Positions 36,000-45,208 of a stretch of DNA of 64,000 nucleotides are shown piece after piece. The position numbers and the translations under genes were made by a program. How positions within the stretch are numbered: the stretch's first letter is position 1; each line of letters starts with the position of its first letter. This DNA is from Palsa-506 sp963836355 (GTDB taxonomy: Bacteria; Actinomycetota; Actinomycetes; Streptosporangiales; Streptosporangiaceae), in NCBI GenBank assembly GCA_963836355.1, contig CAWIJO010000014.1, positions 310,001 through 374,000 on the forward strand, written 5' to 3'. The notes under the pieces are model-generated. The model did not search any database. It had not been told where the DNA came from and was given only the letters and a program-made list of their open reading frames with translations.

Positions 36000-36134
36000 A
36001 TGCCCCGCCCGTGCTCCGCCTGCGGCCGGCCGATCCTGGCGCCCGCCAGGCCCCCCGGCGACCGCGCGGCCCGCCGCGGCGGGCCAGCCCCGGCGCTGCC
36101 CGCGCGGGCTATCGCACGTCCGGAGACCAGGTGA
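36000..36134 (+). CDS. Possible 44-residue ORF coupled to the DUF6049 gene
   Basis: The ATG at 36000 opens a short frame (PRPCSACGRPILAPARPPG...) whose TGA overlaps the next gene's GTG as GTGA. A CxxC pair near the N-terminus is its only motif. In several actinobacteria a NUDIX hydrolase gene occupies this spot; this is not one. There is no clear ribosome-binding site, so it may be chance. The rest of the gap 35808-35999 shows nothing. Confidence 0.3.
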   Translation: MPRPCSACGRPILAPARPPGDRAARRGGPAPALPARAIARPETR

Positions 36135-38449
36135 GACGGCCGATCAGGACAGCGGCGGCGGTCGCGGTCGCCGCCATCGCGCCCGCGGCCATCGCGGTCG
36201 CCGCGGCAGGGCCGGCCGAGGCCGGCCTGGCGCCGGCGGCGCGGCAGGCAGGCGGCTCGCTGCCCGTATCGCTCACGATCAATTCGGTCAGCCCGGCGTA
36301 CCTGACGCCGGGCATGCCGGTCACAATGACCGGATCGGTCACGAATACGTCCCACGCCCCGATCACCGGCATCACGGTGCGGCTCCGGTCGTCCCGGACC
36401 GCGATCAGCAGCAGGGGCGGCCTTCAGACCTATGCCGACGGATCGGCCAGCGGGGCCGACTCCCCGGTATCCGGCGCAGTCACCGCCATCCGGGGCATGC
36501 TCGGCCCGCACGCGACGGCTCGCTGGTCGATCCGGCTGCGGGCCAGCCAGCTCGGCCTGACGTTCTTCGGCGTCTACCCGCTGGCCGCCGAGGCCGACAA
36601 CGCGGCCGGCGCGGCTCTGGTCACCAGCCGGACATTTCTTCCCTTCTGGCCGGGCAAGCGTGCGCTCGACCCGGTACGCCAGCACATCGGCTGGATCTGG
36701 CCGCTGATCGGCCAGCCGCAGCAAACCCCCTGCCAGGGCCTGCTGACCAACGGCCTCGCTACCAGCCTCGGCACCGGCGGCAGACTGTCCGGGTTGCTCG
36801 CCGCCGGCCGGCCCTATGCTGCCAGCGCGCACCTGACCTGGGCGATCGACCCCGCCCTGCTGTCCAGTGCGAAGATCATGACCAGGCCGTACCAGTTCGG
36901 GGCCACCGCCAGCTGCGCGGACCCAAGCAGGAGGCCGGCCGACGCGGCCGCCCGGGGCTGGCTGGCCAGCCTACGGTCGGTCACCGCCGGCCAGCCGGTC
37001 TTCGTCACCCCCTATGCGGACGTCGACGTGGCGGCCCTGTCCCGGCATGGCCTGGATGAGGACCTGGCCCGCGCGTTCGCGATCGGTCGCTCGACGGCCG
37101 GCCAGATCCTGGGCCGGGACTTCACCGCGCCAGCGGGGCCGGCCGCCGGACAGGACGCCGCGGGGCAACTCGCCGGCATCGCCTGGCCGGCCGAGGGAAT
37201 TGCCAGCTACGGCGTGCTGAACAGCCTCGCCGTCAGGGGAATCAGCACCGTGGTGCTTGACAGCTCGACGATGCCGCCTTCGCCCAGCCAGACCTACACG
37301 CCCAGCGCGGTGACGACCACCCCGTCCGGGGTAGGGCCGAGAATGCACGTGCTGCTGGCTGACGACACGCTCACCCAGCTCCTGGGCACCGCCAATCACG
37401 GCCCGGCGCCGCCGGGCGCATCGTTCGCCGTCGCCCAGCGCTTGCTGGCCGAGACCGCCATGATCGCCGCCGAGCGGCCGGCGCTGGCCCGCTCGATCGT
37501 GGTCGCGCCGCCGCGGCAGTGGAATCCGCCAGCCGGCCTGGCCAGCCGACTGCTCGCCGACACCGTGCGCTCCCCCTGGCTCCGGGCAGTCAGCCTGCCC
37601 CGGCTAGCCCGCGCCGATCCGGGCCTTGGTCAGGTGCACCGCACGCTCCGGCAGGTGCGAAACAAGGACGAGCTCGGCCGGAGGCTGCTCCGCAAGGTCC
37701 GGCAGCTGGACCGCAGCGCCGCCCTGCTGCAGGACATCCGGGTGCAGCCGGACCGGGCGCTCGCCACGGCGGTCATCGCCGTGGAGTCATCGGAGTGGCG
37801 GGGCGGCGGGCCCCGGGCTCGGCAGGCACGGATCCGGCTCGCCCGGATTTCGGCGTACCTGTCCCGCCAGGAAAGCTCAGTCGTGATCATCGGGCCGCAC
37901 CGGGTCACGCTCGGCGGGTTGTCCGGCACCCTGCCGGTATCCATCTCCAATGGCCTCAGCTACCCGGTCCGGGTCAGGGTGCAAGTGACGGTCCCCAGCG
38001 GCGAGCGGATTGTCGTCAAGGCCCCGCCTCCCGCGGTGCGAGTGGAAAGCCATGCCGAAGTAACGCTGAAGCTGCATGTCCGCGCCGCCACGGTAGGGTC
38101 GACCACCATCCAGCTGAGCCTGCGCACGCCCGAGGGTGTGCCGTTGCCCGGGCGCCCGGTGGCCCTGACGGTCCAAGCGACCCATTTCGGCACGCTCGCG
38201 CTCGTGATCATCGGTGCCGCGCTCGGCGTCTTCGCGGTTACCTCCGCCCGGCGGGCCCTCACCCGCGGCCGGGGCGAGCAGCCCGGGCCGGACGCTGACG
38301 GCCCGGCTCCGGACGGCGCGGACACGCCAGATCGGCCCGGCGGTGCCGAGAGAGCCGATAACGTCGTGATTGACCGCGCCGATGACAAGCATCCACCGGA
38401 GGATCCGGATGAGTACGCCAGCGCCCCCGGCAGGACCGACCGCCGCTGA
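36131..38449 (+). CDS. DUF6049 family secreted/membrane-anchored protein
   Basis: 772 residues from GTG 36131 (GGAG ribosome-binding site). An N-terminal signal peptide (RTAAAVAVAAIAPAAIAVAA) precedes a large extracellular region with immunoglobulin-like segments at both ends (VSLTINSVSPAYLTPGMPV; VTLGGLSGTLPVSISNGLSY). One C-terminal TM helix (LALVIIGAALGVFAVT) is followed by a short charged tail. It always sits before murJ in actinobacteria (as Rv3909 before Rv3910), so a role in cell-wall precursor export is plausible but unproven. It overlaps murJ by 41 bp. Confidence 0.85.
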   Translation: MRRPIRTAAAVAVAAIAPAAIAVAAAGPAEAGLAPAARQAGGSLPVSLTINSVSPAYLTPGMPVTMTGSVTNTSHAPITGITVRLRSSRTAISSRGGLQTYADGSASGADSPVSGAVTAIRGMLGPHATARWSIRLRASQLGLTFFGVYPLAAEADNAAGAALVTSRTFLPFWPGKRALDPVRQHIGWIWPLIGQPQQTPCQGLLTNGLATSLGTGGRLSGLLAAGRPYAASAHLTWAIDPALLSSAKIMTRPYQFGATASCADPSRRPADAAARGWLASLRSVTAGQPVFVTPYADVDVAALSRHGLDEDLARAFAIGRSTAGQILGRDFTAPAGPAAGQDAAGQLAGIAWPAEGIASYGVLNSLAVRGISTVVLDSSTMPPSPSQTYTPSAVTTTPSGVGPRMHVLLADDTLTQLLGTANHGPAPPGASFAVAQRLLAETAMIAAERPALARSIVVAPPRQWNPPAGLASRLLADTVRSPWLRAVSLPRLARADPGLGQVHRTLRQVRNKDELGRRLLRKVRQLDRSAALLQDIRVQPDRALATAVIAVESSEWRGGGPRARQARIRLARISAYLSRQESSVVIIGPHRVTLGGLSGTLPVSISNGLSYPVRVRVQVTVPSGERIVVKAPPPAVRVESHAEVTLKLHVRAATVGSTTIQLSLRTPEGVPLPGRPVALTVQATHFGTLALVIIGAALGVFAVTSARRALTRGRGEQPGPDADGPAPDGADTPDRPGGAERADNVVIDRADDKHPPEDPDEYASAPGRTDRR

Positions 38450-40133
38450 TAGCGGCACCGGTCCGGAGACCGACGGCCTGGATGCCGTGGCGGCAGCCCA
38501 GCAACGCCCGACGGCAGTGGATGACGTCAGCCTGGTCAGGTCCAGCGGCATCATGGCGCTTGGCACGCTGGCGTCCCGCGTCACCGGTTTCCTGCGGACC
38601 GCCATATTCGGCTACGCGCTCGGCGCCGCCACCCTGGCCGACGCGTACAACAATGCCAACACGCTGCCGAACGTCGTCTACAACCTGGCGCTCGGCGGCA
38701 TCCTGACCAGCGTCGTCGTGCCCCTGCTGGTCAGCGCGGCCAAGCGGGACATCGACCGCGGCGAGGCGTACGACCAGCGGATGTTCACGCTAGGCGTGCT
38801 GGCGCTCGGGGGTATCACGCTGGTGGCGACGCTGGCCGCCGGGCCCCTGGTCGAACTGTACGCCGCGTCCGTGCATGGCTCAGAGCGCTCCGTCATGGTC
38901 GTGTTCGCGTACTTCTTCATCCCGCAGATCTTCTTCTACGGGGTGAGCTCGCTCGCCGGGGCGATACTCAACGCCCGCGGGCATTTCGCGGCGCCGATGT
39001 GGACGCCGGTGGTCAACAACGTAGTCGTGATCGCGGTCGGCCTGCTGTTCATGGTCACGGCCGGCCTTAACCTCAGCACAGCGACGATCTCGTCCAGCGA
39101 GGTCCAGCTACTGGGAATCGGCACCACGCTTGGGATCATCGCGCAGACCGCCGCGCTGATTCCGGCGCTGCGTAAGGTCGGCTTCCGCTGGCGCCCCCGG
39201 TTCGACTTCCGGAAGGCCGAGGTAACCGAGATACGGCGGATGGCCAGCTGGATGTTCGGCTACATCGCCACCACCCAGATCGCCTTCCTGGTCACCACGC
39301 GGGTGGCCAACGAGGCCGCGGTGCGCGCGCATCACCTGCACGGGTCCGGATATACCGACTACAGCTACGCCTGGCTGCTGTTCCAGCTGCCGTACGCGAT
39401 AGTGGGCATCTCGGTGATCACCGCGCTTTTGCCGCGAATGAGCGCGCACGCTGCTGATCAGCGGTACGGGCTGGTCAGCGGCGACTTCTCGGCGGGAGTC
39501 AGGCTCTCATCGGTGATCGTGGTGCCCGCCGCCGTGGTGCTGGCCGTGCTCGGGCCGCCGCTCGCCGAGGTCTTGCTCGGCTACGGCAGCATGTCCTTCG
39601 CCGACGCGAAGTACCTGGGCGAGGTGTTCGCGGTGTTCTCCCTAGGCCTGGCCCCGTACATGATGTTCCAGCTGCTGCTGCGGGTGTTCTACGCGCTGCA
39701 CGACAGCCGTACCCCGGCCCTTATCGGGCTGCTGACCATGGCTGTGAATATCGCGGCCAACCTCATCGCGCTGGCGCTGCTGCAGCCCGTGGACGTGGTG
39801 GCCGGGCTTGGCGCCGGGTTCGGGGCGGCCAACCTGGTGGGCGCGGTCGCCGGCTGGCTCGTGCTGAGCAGGCGGATCGGCGGCCTGGACGGCAGACGGA
39901 TCGGCCTCAGCCTGGTAAAGATGCACGTGGCCGCCATCCCCTGCGTTCTCTTCGCTGCTGCCGTTACCGTCATGGTCGGCGCGGTAGTGCCGGCCGGAAC
40001 GCTGGCCGCGCTGATTATTGTCATGCTGAGCAGCGGCGGCACGCTGCTGCTTTACGTACTCTTCGCCAAGGCGCTCGGCGTCGCGGAGCTGACCGATCTC
40101 GGCTCGACGGTCACCGCGCGGCTGCGCGGCTGA
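38409..40133 (+). CDS. murJ: Lipid II flippase MurJ
   Basis: 574 residues from the ATG at 38409, which has GGAGGA just upstream inside the DUF6049 gene. It is a MATE-like MOP-family protein with about 14 TM helices; conserved stretches include ALGTLASRVTGFLRTAIFG and NTLPNVVYNLALGG. It flips lipid II to the outer face for peptidoglycan synthesis. Unlike mycobacterial MviN, the pseudokinase and extracellular domains are not fused but encoded by the next gene. Confidence 0.93.
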   Translation: MSTPAPPAGPTAADSGTGPETDGLDAVAAAQQRPTAVDDVSLVRSSGIMALGTLASRVTGFLRTAIFGYALGAATLADAYNNANTLPNVVYNLALGGILTSVVVPLLVSAAKRDIDRGEAYDQRMFTLGVLALGGITLVATLAAGPLVELYAASVHGSERSVMVVFAYFFIPQIFFYGVSSLAGAILNARGHFAAPMWTPVVNNVVVIAVGLLFMVTAGLNLSTATISSSEVQLLGIGTTLGIIAQTAALIPALRKVGFRWRPRFDFRKAEVTEIRRMASWMFGYIATTQIAFLVTTRVANEAAVRAHHLHGSGYTDYSYAWLLFQLPYAIVGISVITALLPRMSAHAADQRYGLVSGDFSAGVRLSSVIVVPAAVVLAVLGPPLAEVLLGYGSMSFADAKYLGEVFAVFSLGLAPYMMFQLLLRVFYALHDSRTPALIGLLTMAVNIAANLIALALLQPVDVVAGLGAGFGAANLVGAVAGWLVLSRRIGGLDGRRIGLSLVKMHVAAIPCVLFAAAVTVMVGAVVPAGTLAALIIVMLSSGGTLLLYVLFAKALGVAELTDLGSTVTARLRG

Positions 40134-40307
40134 CGGCTCGCCCTGACGTCTCTCGGAGGTAACGGTTTGCGATGGTAGGGTGCGCGGACCGCTGCGAGCG
40201 CCATCGGCCCCTTAGCATGTTGTGAGCGCCATGATGTATTCCCGGCCGGCTGACCCCACGAGGTTCGGAAGGAGGTCGAGGGCCTGGCCCGCTCTTGATG
40301 CGACGAA

Positions 40308-41840
40308 ATGAGCACGTTCATCTCTGAGCCCGGCACCCGGCTCGGCGGCCGCTACCGGCTCGAGGACCGGATCGCCGCAGCTGGTGGCTGGGCTGCGTGG
40401 AAGGCCATTGACGAGATACTCGCCCGGGCCGTCACCGTTTTCACGTTCGCGCCCGGTTTTCCCCGGATCCGGGAAGTGGTCATGGCGGCACGGGCTGCCA
40501 GCAGGCTGTCGGATGCCCGGCTTACCCAGGTGTTCGACGTCGAGGATGACTGGGACCGGGCTTACATCGTGATGGAGTGGGCGGCCGGAGAGCCGCTCGA
40601 CGACCTGCTTGCGGCCGGACCGCTGGAACCTTCCCGCGGCGCGCAGATCGTCGCCGAGGCCGCCGCCGCGCTGTCGGTGGCCCACGCCGCCGGGCTGGCG
40701 CATCTCTGCCTGGTTCCCGGCTCGCTCCGCTGGACGCCGGGCGGCGGGGTCAAGATTGTCGGCCTCGGCATTGACGCCGCGCTGACCGGCGTGACCGCCG
40801 ACGATCCTGCGCTGGCCGACACCCGCGGGCTGGCCAGGCTGCTCTACGCCGCGCTAACCGGCCACTGGCCTGGCCCGGATGGCGCGATGCTGCCGACCGC
40901 GCCGATGGCCGACGGGCAGCCCTGCAGCCCGCGGCAAGTCCGGGCCGGGGTCCCGACGGCTCTCGATGACATCACCTGCCGGGCCTTGTTCCAGCAGGAC
41001 CGTCGCGGCGGGACGGCACTGACGACGCCCGGGCAGCTGGCCGGGGCGCTGGCGGCCGCCATTCCGCCCGCGCCGCCGCCAAAGGCGGCCCCACCGAGGC
41101 CGCCATCGCGGGCCGTGGGGTTCGGCGAGATCGGCCCGATGGCCGCCGGGGACGGCGAGTACTGGCCGCATGGCGGGGTCGCCGCCGGGCAGCGTGACCG
41201 GCCCAGGTACCCGGCGCCCAGCGGCCGGCCGCCGGTGTCAAAGGCCAAGGTCGGCGTCGTGACCGTGCTGGTGCTGGCCGTCGTCGGCGCGTTGACCGCG
41301 GCCGCGATCGCGCTGCGGCCCGGGCACCCGGCCGCCAGCCAGGCCGGCCATAGCGCCACCGCGCGACCGTCGGCGAGCGCGTCCGCCGCGATCCTCGCAC
41401 CGCGCCGCGCACGCGGATTCGACGAGACGAACACCAATGCGGGCCTTGCCATCGACAGCCAGCCGAACACCTCCTGGCAAACCCAGTTCTACCTCGGCAA
41501 CCCGGTGTTCGGCGGTCTCAAGACGGGTTCCGGGCTGATCCTTGACATGGGCAAAGAGGTCAAGCTGAGTTCGGTCACCGTCGAGTTCGGGCCGACATCA
41601 GGAGCCGATGTCGCGATCAAGGTGGGCAACGACGGCAGCCGAACCCAGGCCTCGCTCGGTTCGTTCAAGACCGTCGCGCAGGCGAAAGGCATCGGCGGGA
41701 CGCACACTTTCCAGGCCCGGTCCGCCGCGGCCGGCCGGTACGTGCTCATCTGGTTCACCCGCCTGCCGCCGCAGGCGAACGGGCCGCAGAGCCATTACGA
41801 GGCCGAGATCTTCAACATTGTCATGAAGGGCACGGGCTGA
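40308..41840 (+). CDS. Membrane-anchored pseudokinase, MviN C-terminal equivalent
   Basis: 510 residues. Residues 10-230 have a Ser/Thr-kinase-like fold but lack the catalytic residues: no VAIK lysine (ARAVTVFTF), HLCLVPGSLRW instead of HRDLKPxN, and VGLGID instead of DFG. A Pro-rich juxtamembrane linker, one TM helix (VGVVTVLVLAVVGALTAAAI) and an extracellular discoidin-like domain follow. This matches the C-terminal half of M. tuberculosis MviN, whose pseudokinase recruits FhaA to regulate MurJ. Here it is a separate gene 174 bp after murJ, followed 3 bp later by sigM. Confidence 0.85.
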   Translation: MSTFISEPGTRLGGRYRLEDRIAAAGGWAAWKAIDEILARAVTVFTFAPGFPRIREVVMAARAASRLSDARLTQVFDVEDDWDRAYIVMEWAAGEPLDDLLAAGPLEPSRGAQIVAEAAAALSVAHAAGLAHLCLVPGSLRWTPGGGVKIVGLGIDAALTGVTADDPALADTRGLARLLYAALTGHWPGPDGAMLPTAPMADGQPCSPRQVRAGVPTALDDITCRALFQQDRRGGTALTTPGQLAGALAAAIPPAPPPKAAPPRPPSRAVGFGEIGPMAAGDGEYWPHGGVAAGQRDRPRYPAPSGRPPVSKAKVGVVTVLVLAVVGALTAAAIALRPGHPAASQAGHSATARPSASASAAILAPRRARGFDETNTNAGLAIDSQPNTSWQTQFYLGNPVFGGLKTGSGLILDMGKEVKLSSVTVEFGPTSGADVAIKVGNDGSRTQASLGSFKTVAQAKGIGGTHTFQARSAAAGRYVLIWFTRLPPQANGPQSHYEAEIFNIVMKGTG

Positions 41841-41843
41841 TCG

Positions 41844-42644
41844 GTGCCCGCGGCCGCAGGCCGGCCCGGGCCCGCGCGAGGCACGGCCGGCCAGCCCGGG
41901 CGGCGGCCGGCCGCGGAGGCCGAGGGGAGGACGGCGACGGAACCGCACGAGGCGGCAGGCCCGCAGACGGAGCACTCCCGGTCCGGCCGCGGCGTCGCAC
42001 CGGACGCTCAGCCACCCGACGCCGAGCTTCTCCGGCAGCACGTCGCGGGTGATCCGGACGCGTTCAGCCAGCTGTTCCTGCGCCACCGGGACCGGCTCTG
42101 GGCGGTCGCGGTGCGTACCCTCGCGGATCCGGAAGAAGCCGCCGACGCGTTGCAGGACGCGATGATCTCGGCCTTCCGGCGAGCGGGCAGCTTCCGCGGC
42201 GACTCGGCAGTGACGACCTGGCTGCACCGGATCGTCGTCAATGCCTGCCTCGACCGGCTGCGCCGCAAGGCGGCGCGGCCGGTGGCAGGCGGCACTGACG
42301 AGCGAACGCTGGACAGCCTCGCCCTGGGGCGCTCGATCCCGGATCCGTCATCGGCCAGCGACACCACTATCGATGTCAGGGCCGCGCTGCACACGCTGCC
42401 GGCCGACCAGCAGGCGGTCCTCGTGCTCGTGGACATGCTCGGCTACCCGGTAGCCGACACCGCCGAGATTCTCGGGATTTCCGTTGGCACCGTCAAGAGC
42501 CGTTGCGCCAGGGGCAGGGCCCGGCTGCTGCCCCGACTCGCGCACCTGTCCAAGGCAGCCGGCTTGTCCGCCTCAACAGTAGGGAACCGATCAGCCGCCG
42601 GAAACGTCTCACCTGCGCAGGGAGGGGGTGACGACCAGCCATGA
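41844..42644 (+). CDS. sigM: ECF RNA polymerase sigma factor SigM
   Basis: 266 residues with GTG start 3 bp after the pseudokinase stop. Sigma-2 (DAFSQLFLRHRDRLWAVA, DALQDAMISAFR) and sigma-4 (LPADQQAVLVLVDMLGYPVA, GTVKSRCARGRARL) regions are clear. A disordered N-terminal extension of about 55 residues is unusually long; a later start cannot be excluded. It overlaps its anti-sigma gene as ATGA. Position between the murJ region and trxBA equals mycobacterial sigM. Confidence 0.9.
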   Translation: MPAAAGRPGPARGTAGQPGRRPAAEAEGRTATEPHEAAGPQTEHSRSGRGVAPDAQPPDAELLRQHVAGDPDAFSQLFLRHRDRLWAVAVRTLADPEEAADALQDAMISAFRRAGSFRGDSAVTTWLHRIVVNACLDRLRRKAARPVAGGTDERTLDSLALGRSIPDPSSASDTTIDVRAALHTLPADQQAVLVLVDMLGYPVADTAEILGISVGTVKSRCARGRARLLPRLAHLSKAAGLSASTVGNRSAAGNVSPAQGGGDDQP

Positions 42645-43603
42645 CCCGGCACATCGGCGCGGAGGATCTCGCCAGGTACCGCGAGCGGGACCTGACCGGC
42701 CGCAAGTCCGCGCGAATCCGGGCCCACCTGACCGGATGCCCGCGCTGCGTGGCCTTGGACGAGCAGCTGGCCGGCGTCACCGCGCTGCTGGCCAGCGCGC
42801 CTGCCCCGGTCATGCCAGACCAGGTCACCGCCCGGATCCAGGCAGCGCTCAGGGCCGAGGCGGCCAGGCCGATGACGGCCGCCGCCGGGGCCCGCGCGGA
42901 AACGTTGCTGCCGCCGCCGACTGAGTCGGGCCAGCGCGGCCCGTCGCGGCACGCTGCGGGCGGGGCAGGCGGCAGGCGCAACTGGCGCCTGCCTGAACTC
43001 CGGTCACGGCTCGCGGTGCGCGCCCTGGGCGTCGCGACCGCGGCAGCCGCGATCGCCGGCGGCGCATACGGTGTCAGCCAGCTCGGCGCAGCCGTGCCGG
43101 GCGGGGCTAGCTCCACCGCGGCGGGCGGCAGCTTGGCCGGTCCGCTGCGGACGCCCACCCGGCTCACCGGCCCGGCGCTGCACTATGCCCAGGCAGGCAG
43201 GCCGGCCACTGTCCTGCCGGTCGCGACCGGGACGAACTTCGTCCAGCAGCACCTCGCGTCGCAGGTGGCCGCCACTTTGCGGCGCGCTGGCCGCAATCTG
43301 CCCGAGAACCAGGGCGCTGATATCACCAGCCACCCCGGTTCGCACCCGGTACCGGCAAGCACCGGCCAGCGACGGCAGTCGTTCGGCGGCATCCCGGTCG
43401 GCGTCCTGCAAGGCTGCGTGACGCGAATTTCCGCGGGCCGGCCGGTGCTGCTCGTCGACGTGGCCCGCTATCAGGGCAGGCAGGCGACAGTCATCGTCGT
43501 CGCGGGCGGCACCGGCGGCTCGCGGGTCTTTGTCGTCGGGCCTGGCTGCTCAGGCTCAGACAGCGAGCTGATCACCCAGGCGAGCCTGCCCAGGGCCGGC
43601 TGA
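42641..43603 (+). CDS. Anti-sigma factor RsmA-like
   Basis: 320 residues, translationally coupled to sigM. The N-terminus HIGAEDLARYRERDLTG then AHLTGCPRCVALDEQ has the H-x3-C-x2-C core of zinc-finger anti-sigma domains. One TM helix lies near residues 130-150 (ALGVATAAAAIAGGAYGV), and an extracytoplasmic domain of about 170 residues may sense envelope stress. It should hold SigM at the membrane. Confidence 0.87.
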   Translation: MTRHIGAEDLARYRERDLTGRKSARIRAHLTGCPRCVALDEQLAGVTALLASAPAPVMPDQVTARIQAALRAEAARPMTAAAGARAETLLPPPTESGQRGPSRHAAGGAGGRRNWRLPELRSRLAVRALGVATAAAAIAGGAYGVSQLGAAVPGGASSTAAGGSLAGPLRTPTRLTGPALHYAQAGRPATVLPVATGTNFVQQHLASQVAATLRRAGRNLPENQGADITSHPGSHPVPASTGQRRQSFGGIPVGVLQGCVTRISAGRPVLLVDVARYQGRQATVIVVAGGTGGSRVFVVGPGCSGSDSELITQASLPRAG

Positions 43604-43617
43604 GTTCCGGGTCAGGC

Positions 43618-43644
43618 GGGAATCTCCGGGCCCTAGGATCGGTT
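43618..43644 (+). promoter_or_regulatory. SigR/SigH-type promoter for trxBA
   Basis: GGGAAT (43618-43623) and GTT (43642-43644) are separated by exactly 18 bp, the consensus of the thiol-oxidative-stress sigma factor SigR in Streptomyces (SigH in mycobacteria). trxBA is a classic SigR target. The predicted transcript would start about 7 bp downstream, leaving a short leader before the GTG at 43675. Confidence 0.78.
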
Positions 43645-43674
43645 GACGCCGGTGCAGAGAAAGAAGGGCAAGAC

Positions 43675-44607
43675 GTGACCGAGGTTCGGGATGTCATCAT
43701 CATCGGGTCCGGGCCTGCCGGGTATACCGCGGCCCTGTACGCGGCACGTGCGCGGCTAAGCCCGCTGGTGTTCGAGGGCTCGGTGACCTCGGGTGGCGCG
43801 CTGATGAATACCACCGACGTGGAGAATTTCCCCGGCTTCCCGGATGGCGTGCTCGGGCCGGACCTGATGGACGCGATCCGCAAGCAGGCCGAACGGTTCG
43901 GCGCCGAACTCGTCGCTGCCGACGTGACCGAGGTCGACCTGGCGGCGAGCCCGAAGGTAGTCCGGGTCGGCGCCGACACGTACCTGGCCAAGTCGGTGAT
44001 CATCACGACCGGATCGAGTTACCGCGAACTCGGCGTCCCGGGTGAGAAGCGGCTTTCTGGCCATGGCGTGTCCTGGTGCGCTACCTGTGACGGCTTCTTC
44101 TTCCGCGAGCAGGACATTGCGGTGGTCGGCGGCGGTGACTCCGCGATGGAGGAGGCTACCTTCCTGACCCGCTTCGCGCGCTCGGTTACCGTCATCCACC
44201 GGCGGGACGCGCTGCGCGCCTCGAAGATTATGCAGGATCGCGCGATGGCCAACCCGAAGATCCGGTTCGCCTGGGATAGCGAGGTTACCGAGGTGGTCGG
44301 CGAGGACCGGGTGACCGGGCTGAAGCTGCGTAACGTCCGGACCGGCGCGGAGAGCACGCTCGCGGTAACCGGCATCTTCATCGCCATCGGCCACGACCCG
44401 CGCAGCGATCTGTTCACCGGGGTGCTGGCCACCGACGCACAGGGATACCTGCTGGTGGACCAGCCGTCCACGCGCACCGCGATTGACGGCGTCTTCGCGG
44501 CCGGAGATGTGGTGGACCACACCTACCGGCAGGCGGTAACGGCCGCCGGCACCGGCTGCGCGGCCGCCCTGGACGCCGAGCGCTGGCTGGCCGACGCCGA
44601 GTCCTGA
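43675..44607 (+). CDS. trxB: Thioredoxin-disulfide reductase
   Basis: 310 residues, GTG start. The FAD-binding loop is GSGPAGYTAALYAAR, the NADPH loop VVGGGDSAMEEATF, the redox-active CATC lies in WCATCDGFFF, and the C-terminal FAD motif is AAGDVVDHTYRQAVTAAGTG. It transfers electrons from NADPH to the thioredoxin encoded 57 bp downstream. The pair is probably one oxidative-stress-induced operon. Confidence 0.95.
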   Translation: MTEVRDVIIIGSGPAGYTAALYAARARLSPLVFEGSVTSGGALMNTTDVENFPGFPDGVLGPDLMDAIRKQAERFGAELVAADVTEVDLAASPKVVRVGADTYLAKSVIITTGSSYRELGVPGEKRLSGHGVSWCATCDGFFFREQDIAVVGGGDSAMEEATFLTRFARSVTVIHRRDALRASKIMQDRAMANPKIRFAWDSEVTEVVGEDRVTGLKLRNVRTGAESTLAVTGIFIAIGHDPRSDLFTGVLATDAQGYLLVDQPSTRTAIDGVFAAGDVVDHTYRQAVTAAGTGCAAALDAERWLADAES

Positions 44608-44664
44608 CACCGCGAGTCCCGATAATTCACATCGCTTAGCTAGGAACGAAAGGAAGTGCGCACC

Positions 44665-44988
44665 GTGGGCGCAACCAAGAAGGTGACCGACGCGAGCTTC
44701 GAGGTCGACGTGCTGAAGAGCGAGAAGCCAGTCATCGTAGATTACTGGGCCGAGTGGTGCGGTCCATGCCGCCAGGTTGCCCCGGTCCTGGAGGAGATCG
44801 CCACTGAGCACGCCGACAAGATCGACGTGGTCAAGCTGAACGTGGACGAGAACCCGGTGATCTCGCAGCGGTACAGGATCATGAACATCCCGACGCTCGG
44901 CGTGTTCTCCGGCGGCGAGGTCGTCAAGGAGATCGTCGGCGCGAAGCCGAAGTCCGCGCTGCTCCGCGAGCTCGCCGAGTTCATCTGA
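44665..44988 (+). CDS. trxA: Thioredoxin
   Basis: 107 residues from the GTG at 44665, chosen because AAAGGA lies 9 nt upstream (a GTG at 44656 is too close to it). The active site WCGPC and the cis-Pro loop (NIPTLGVF) are present. It reduces protein disulfides using TrxB. The final 15 bp including the stop are duplicated 20 bp downstream (44994-45008). Confidence 0.95.
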   Translation: MGATKKVTDASFEVDVLKSEKPVIVDYWAEWCGPCRQVAPVLEEIATEHADKIDVVKLNVDENPVISQRYRIMNIPTLGVFSGGEVVKEIVGAKPKSALLRELAEFI

Positions 44989-45208
44989 GCGGAGCCGAGT
45001 TCATCTGACCGGAAAGGCCAGCTGAGCTGGCAGGCTTAGGTAACTGAAAGCGGCCTGGCTGGCCGGCCCGGCGATTCTCGCCGCGGCAAGGGCCAGTCGT
45101 CTGCGCTGTGACTTTCGCTGTGGCTGCTCTGGCCGCCGCCGCGGCTGGCCGATAACAGCTACTCCCGCCCCGCCGGAGAACTCCCGCAGGACAGGGGACC
45201 GGCGGATT

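Noticed and set aside
35831..36832. 333-codon minus-strand frame between pcnA and DUF6049
   Set aside because: It overlaps the well-supported DUF6049 gene and its product is Arg/Gly/Ala-rich low complexity.
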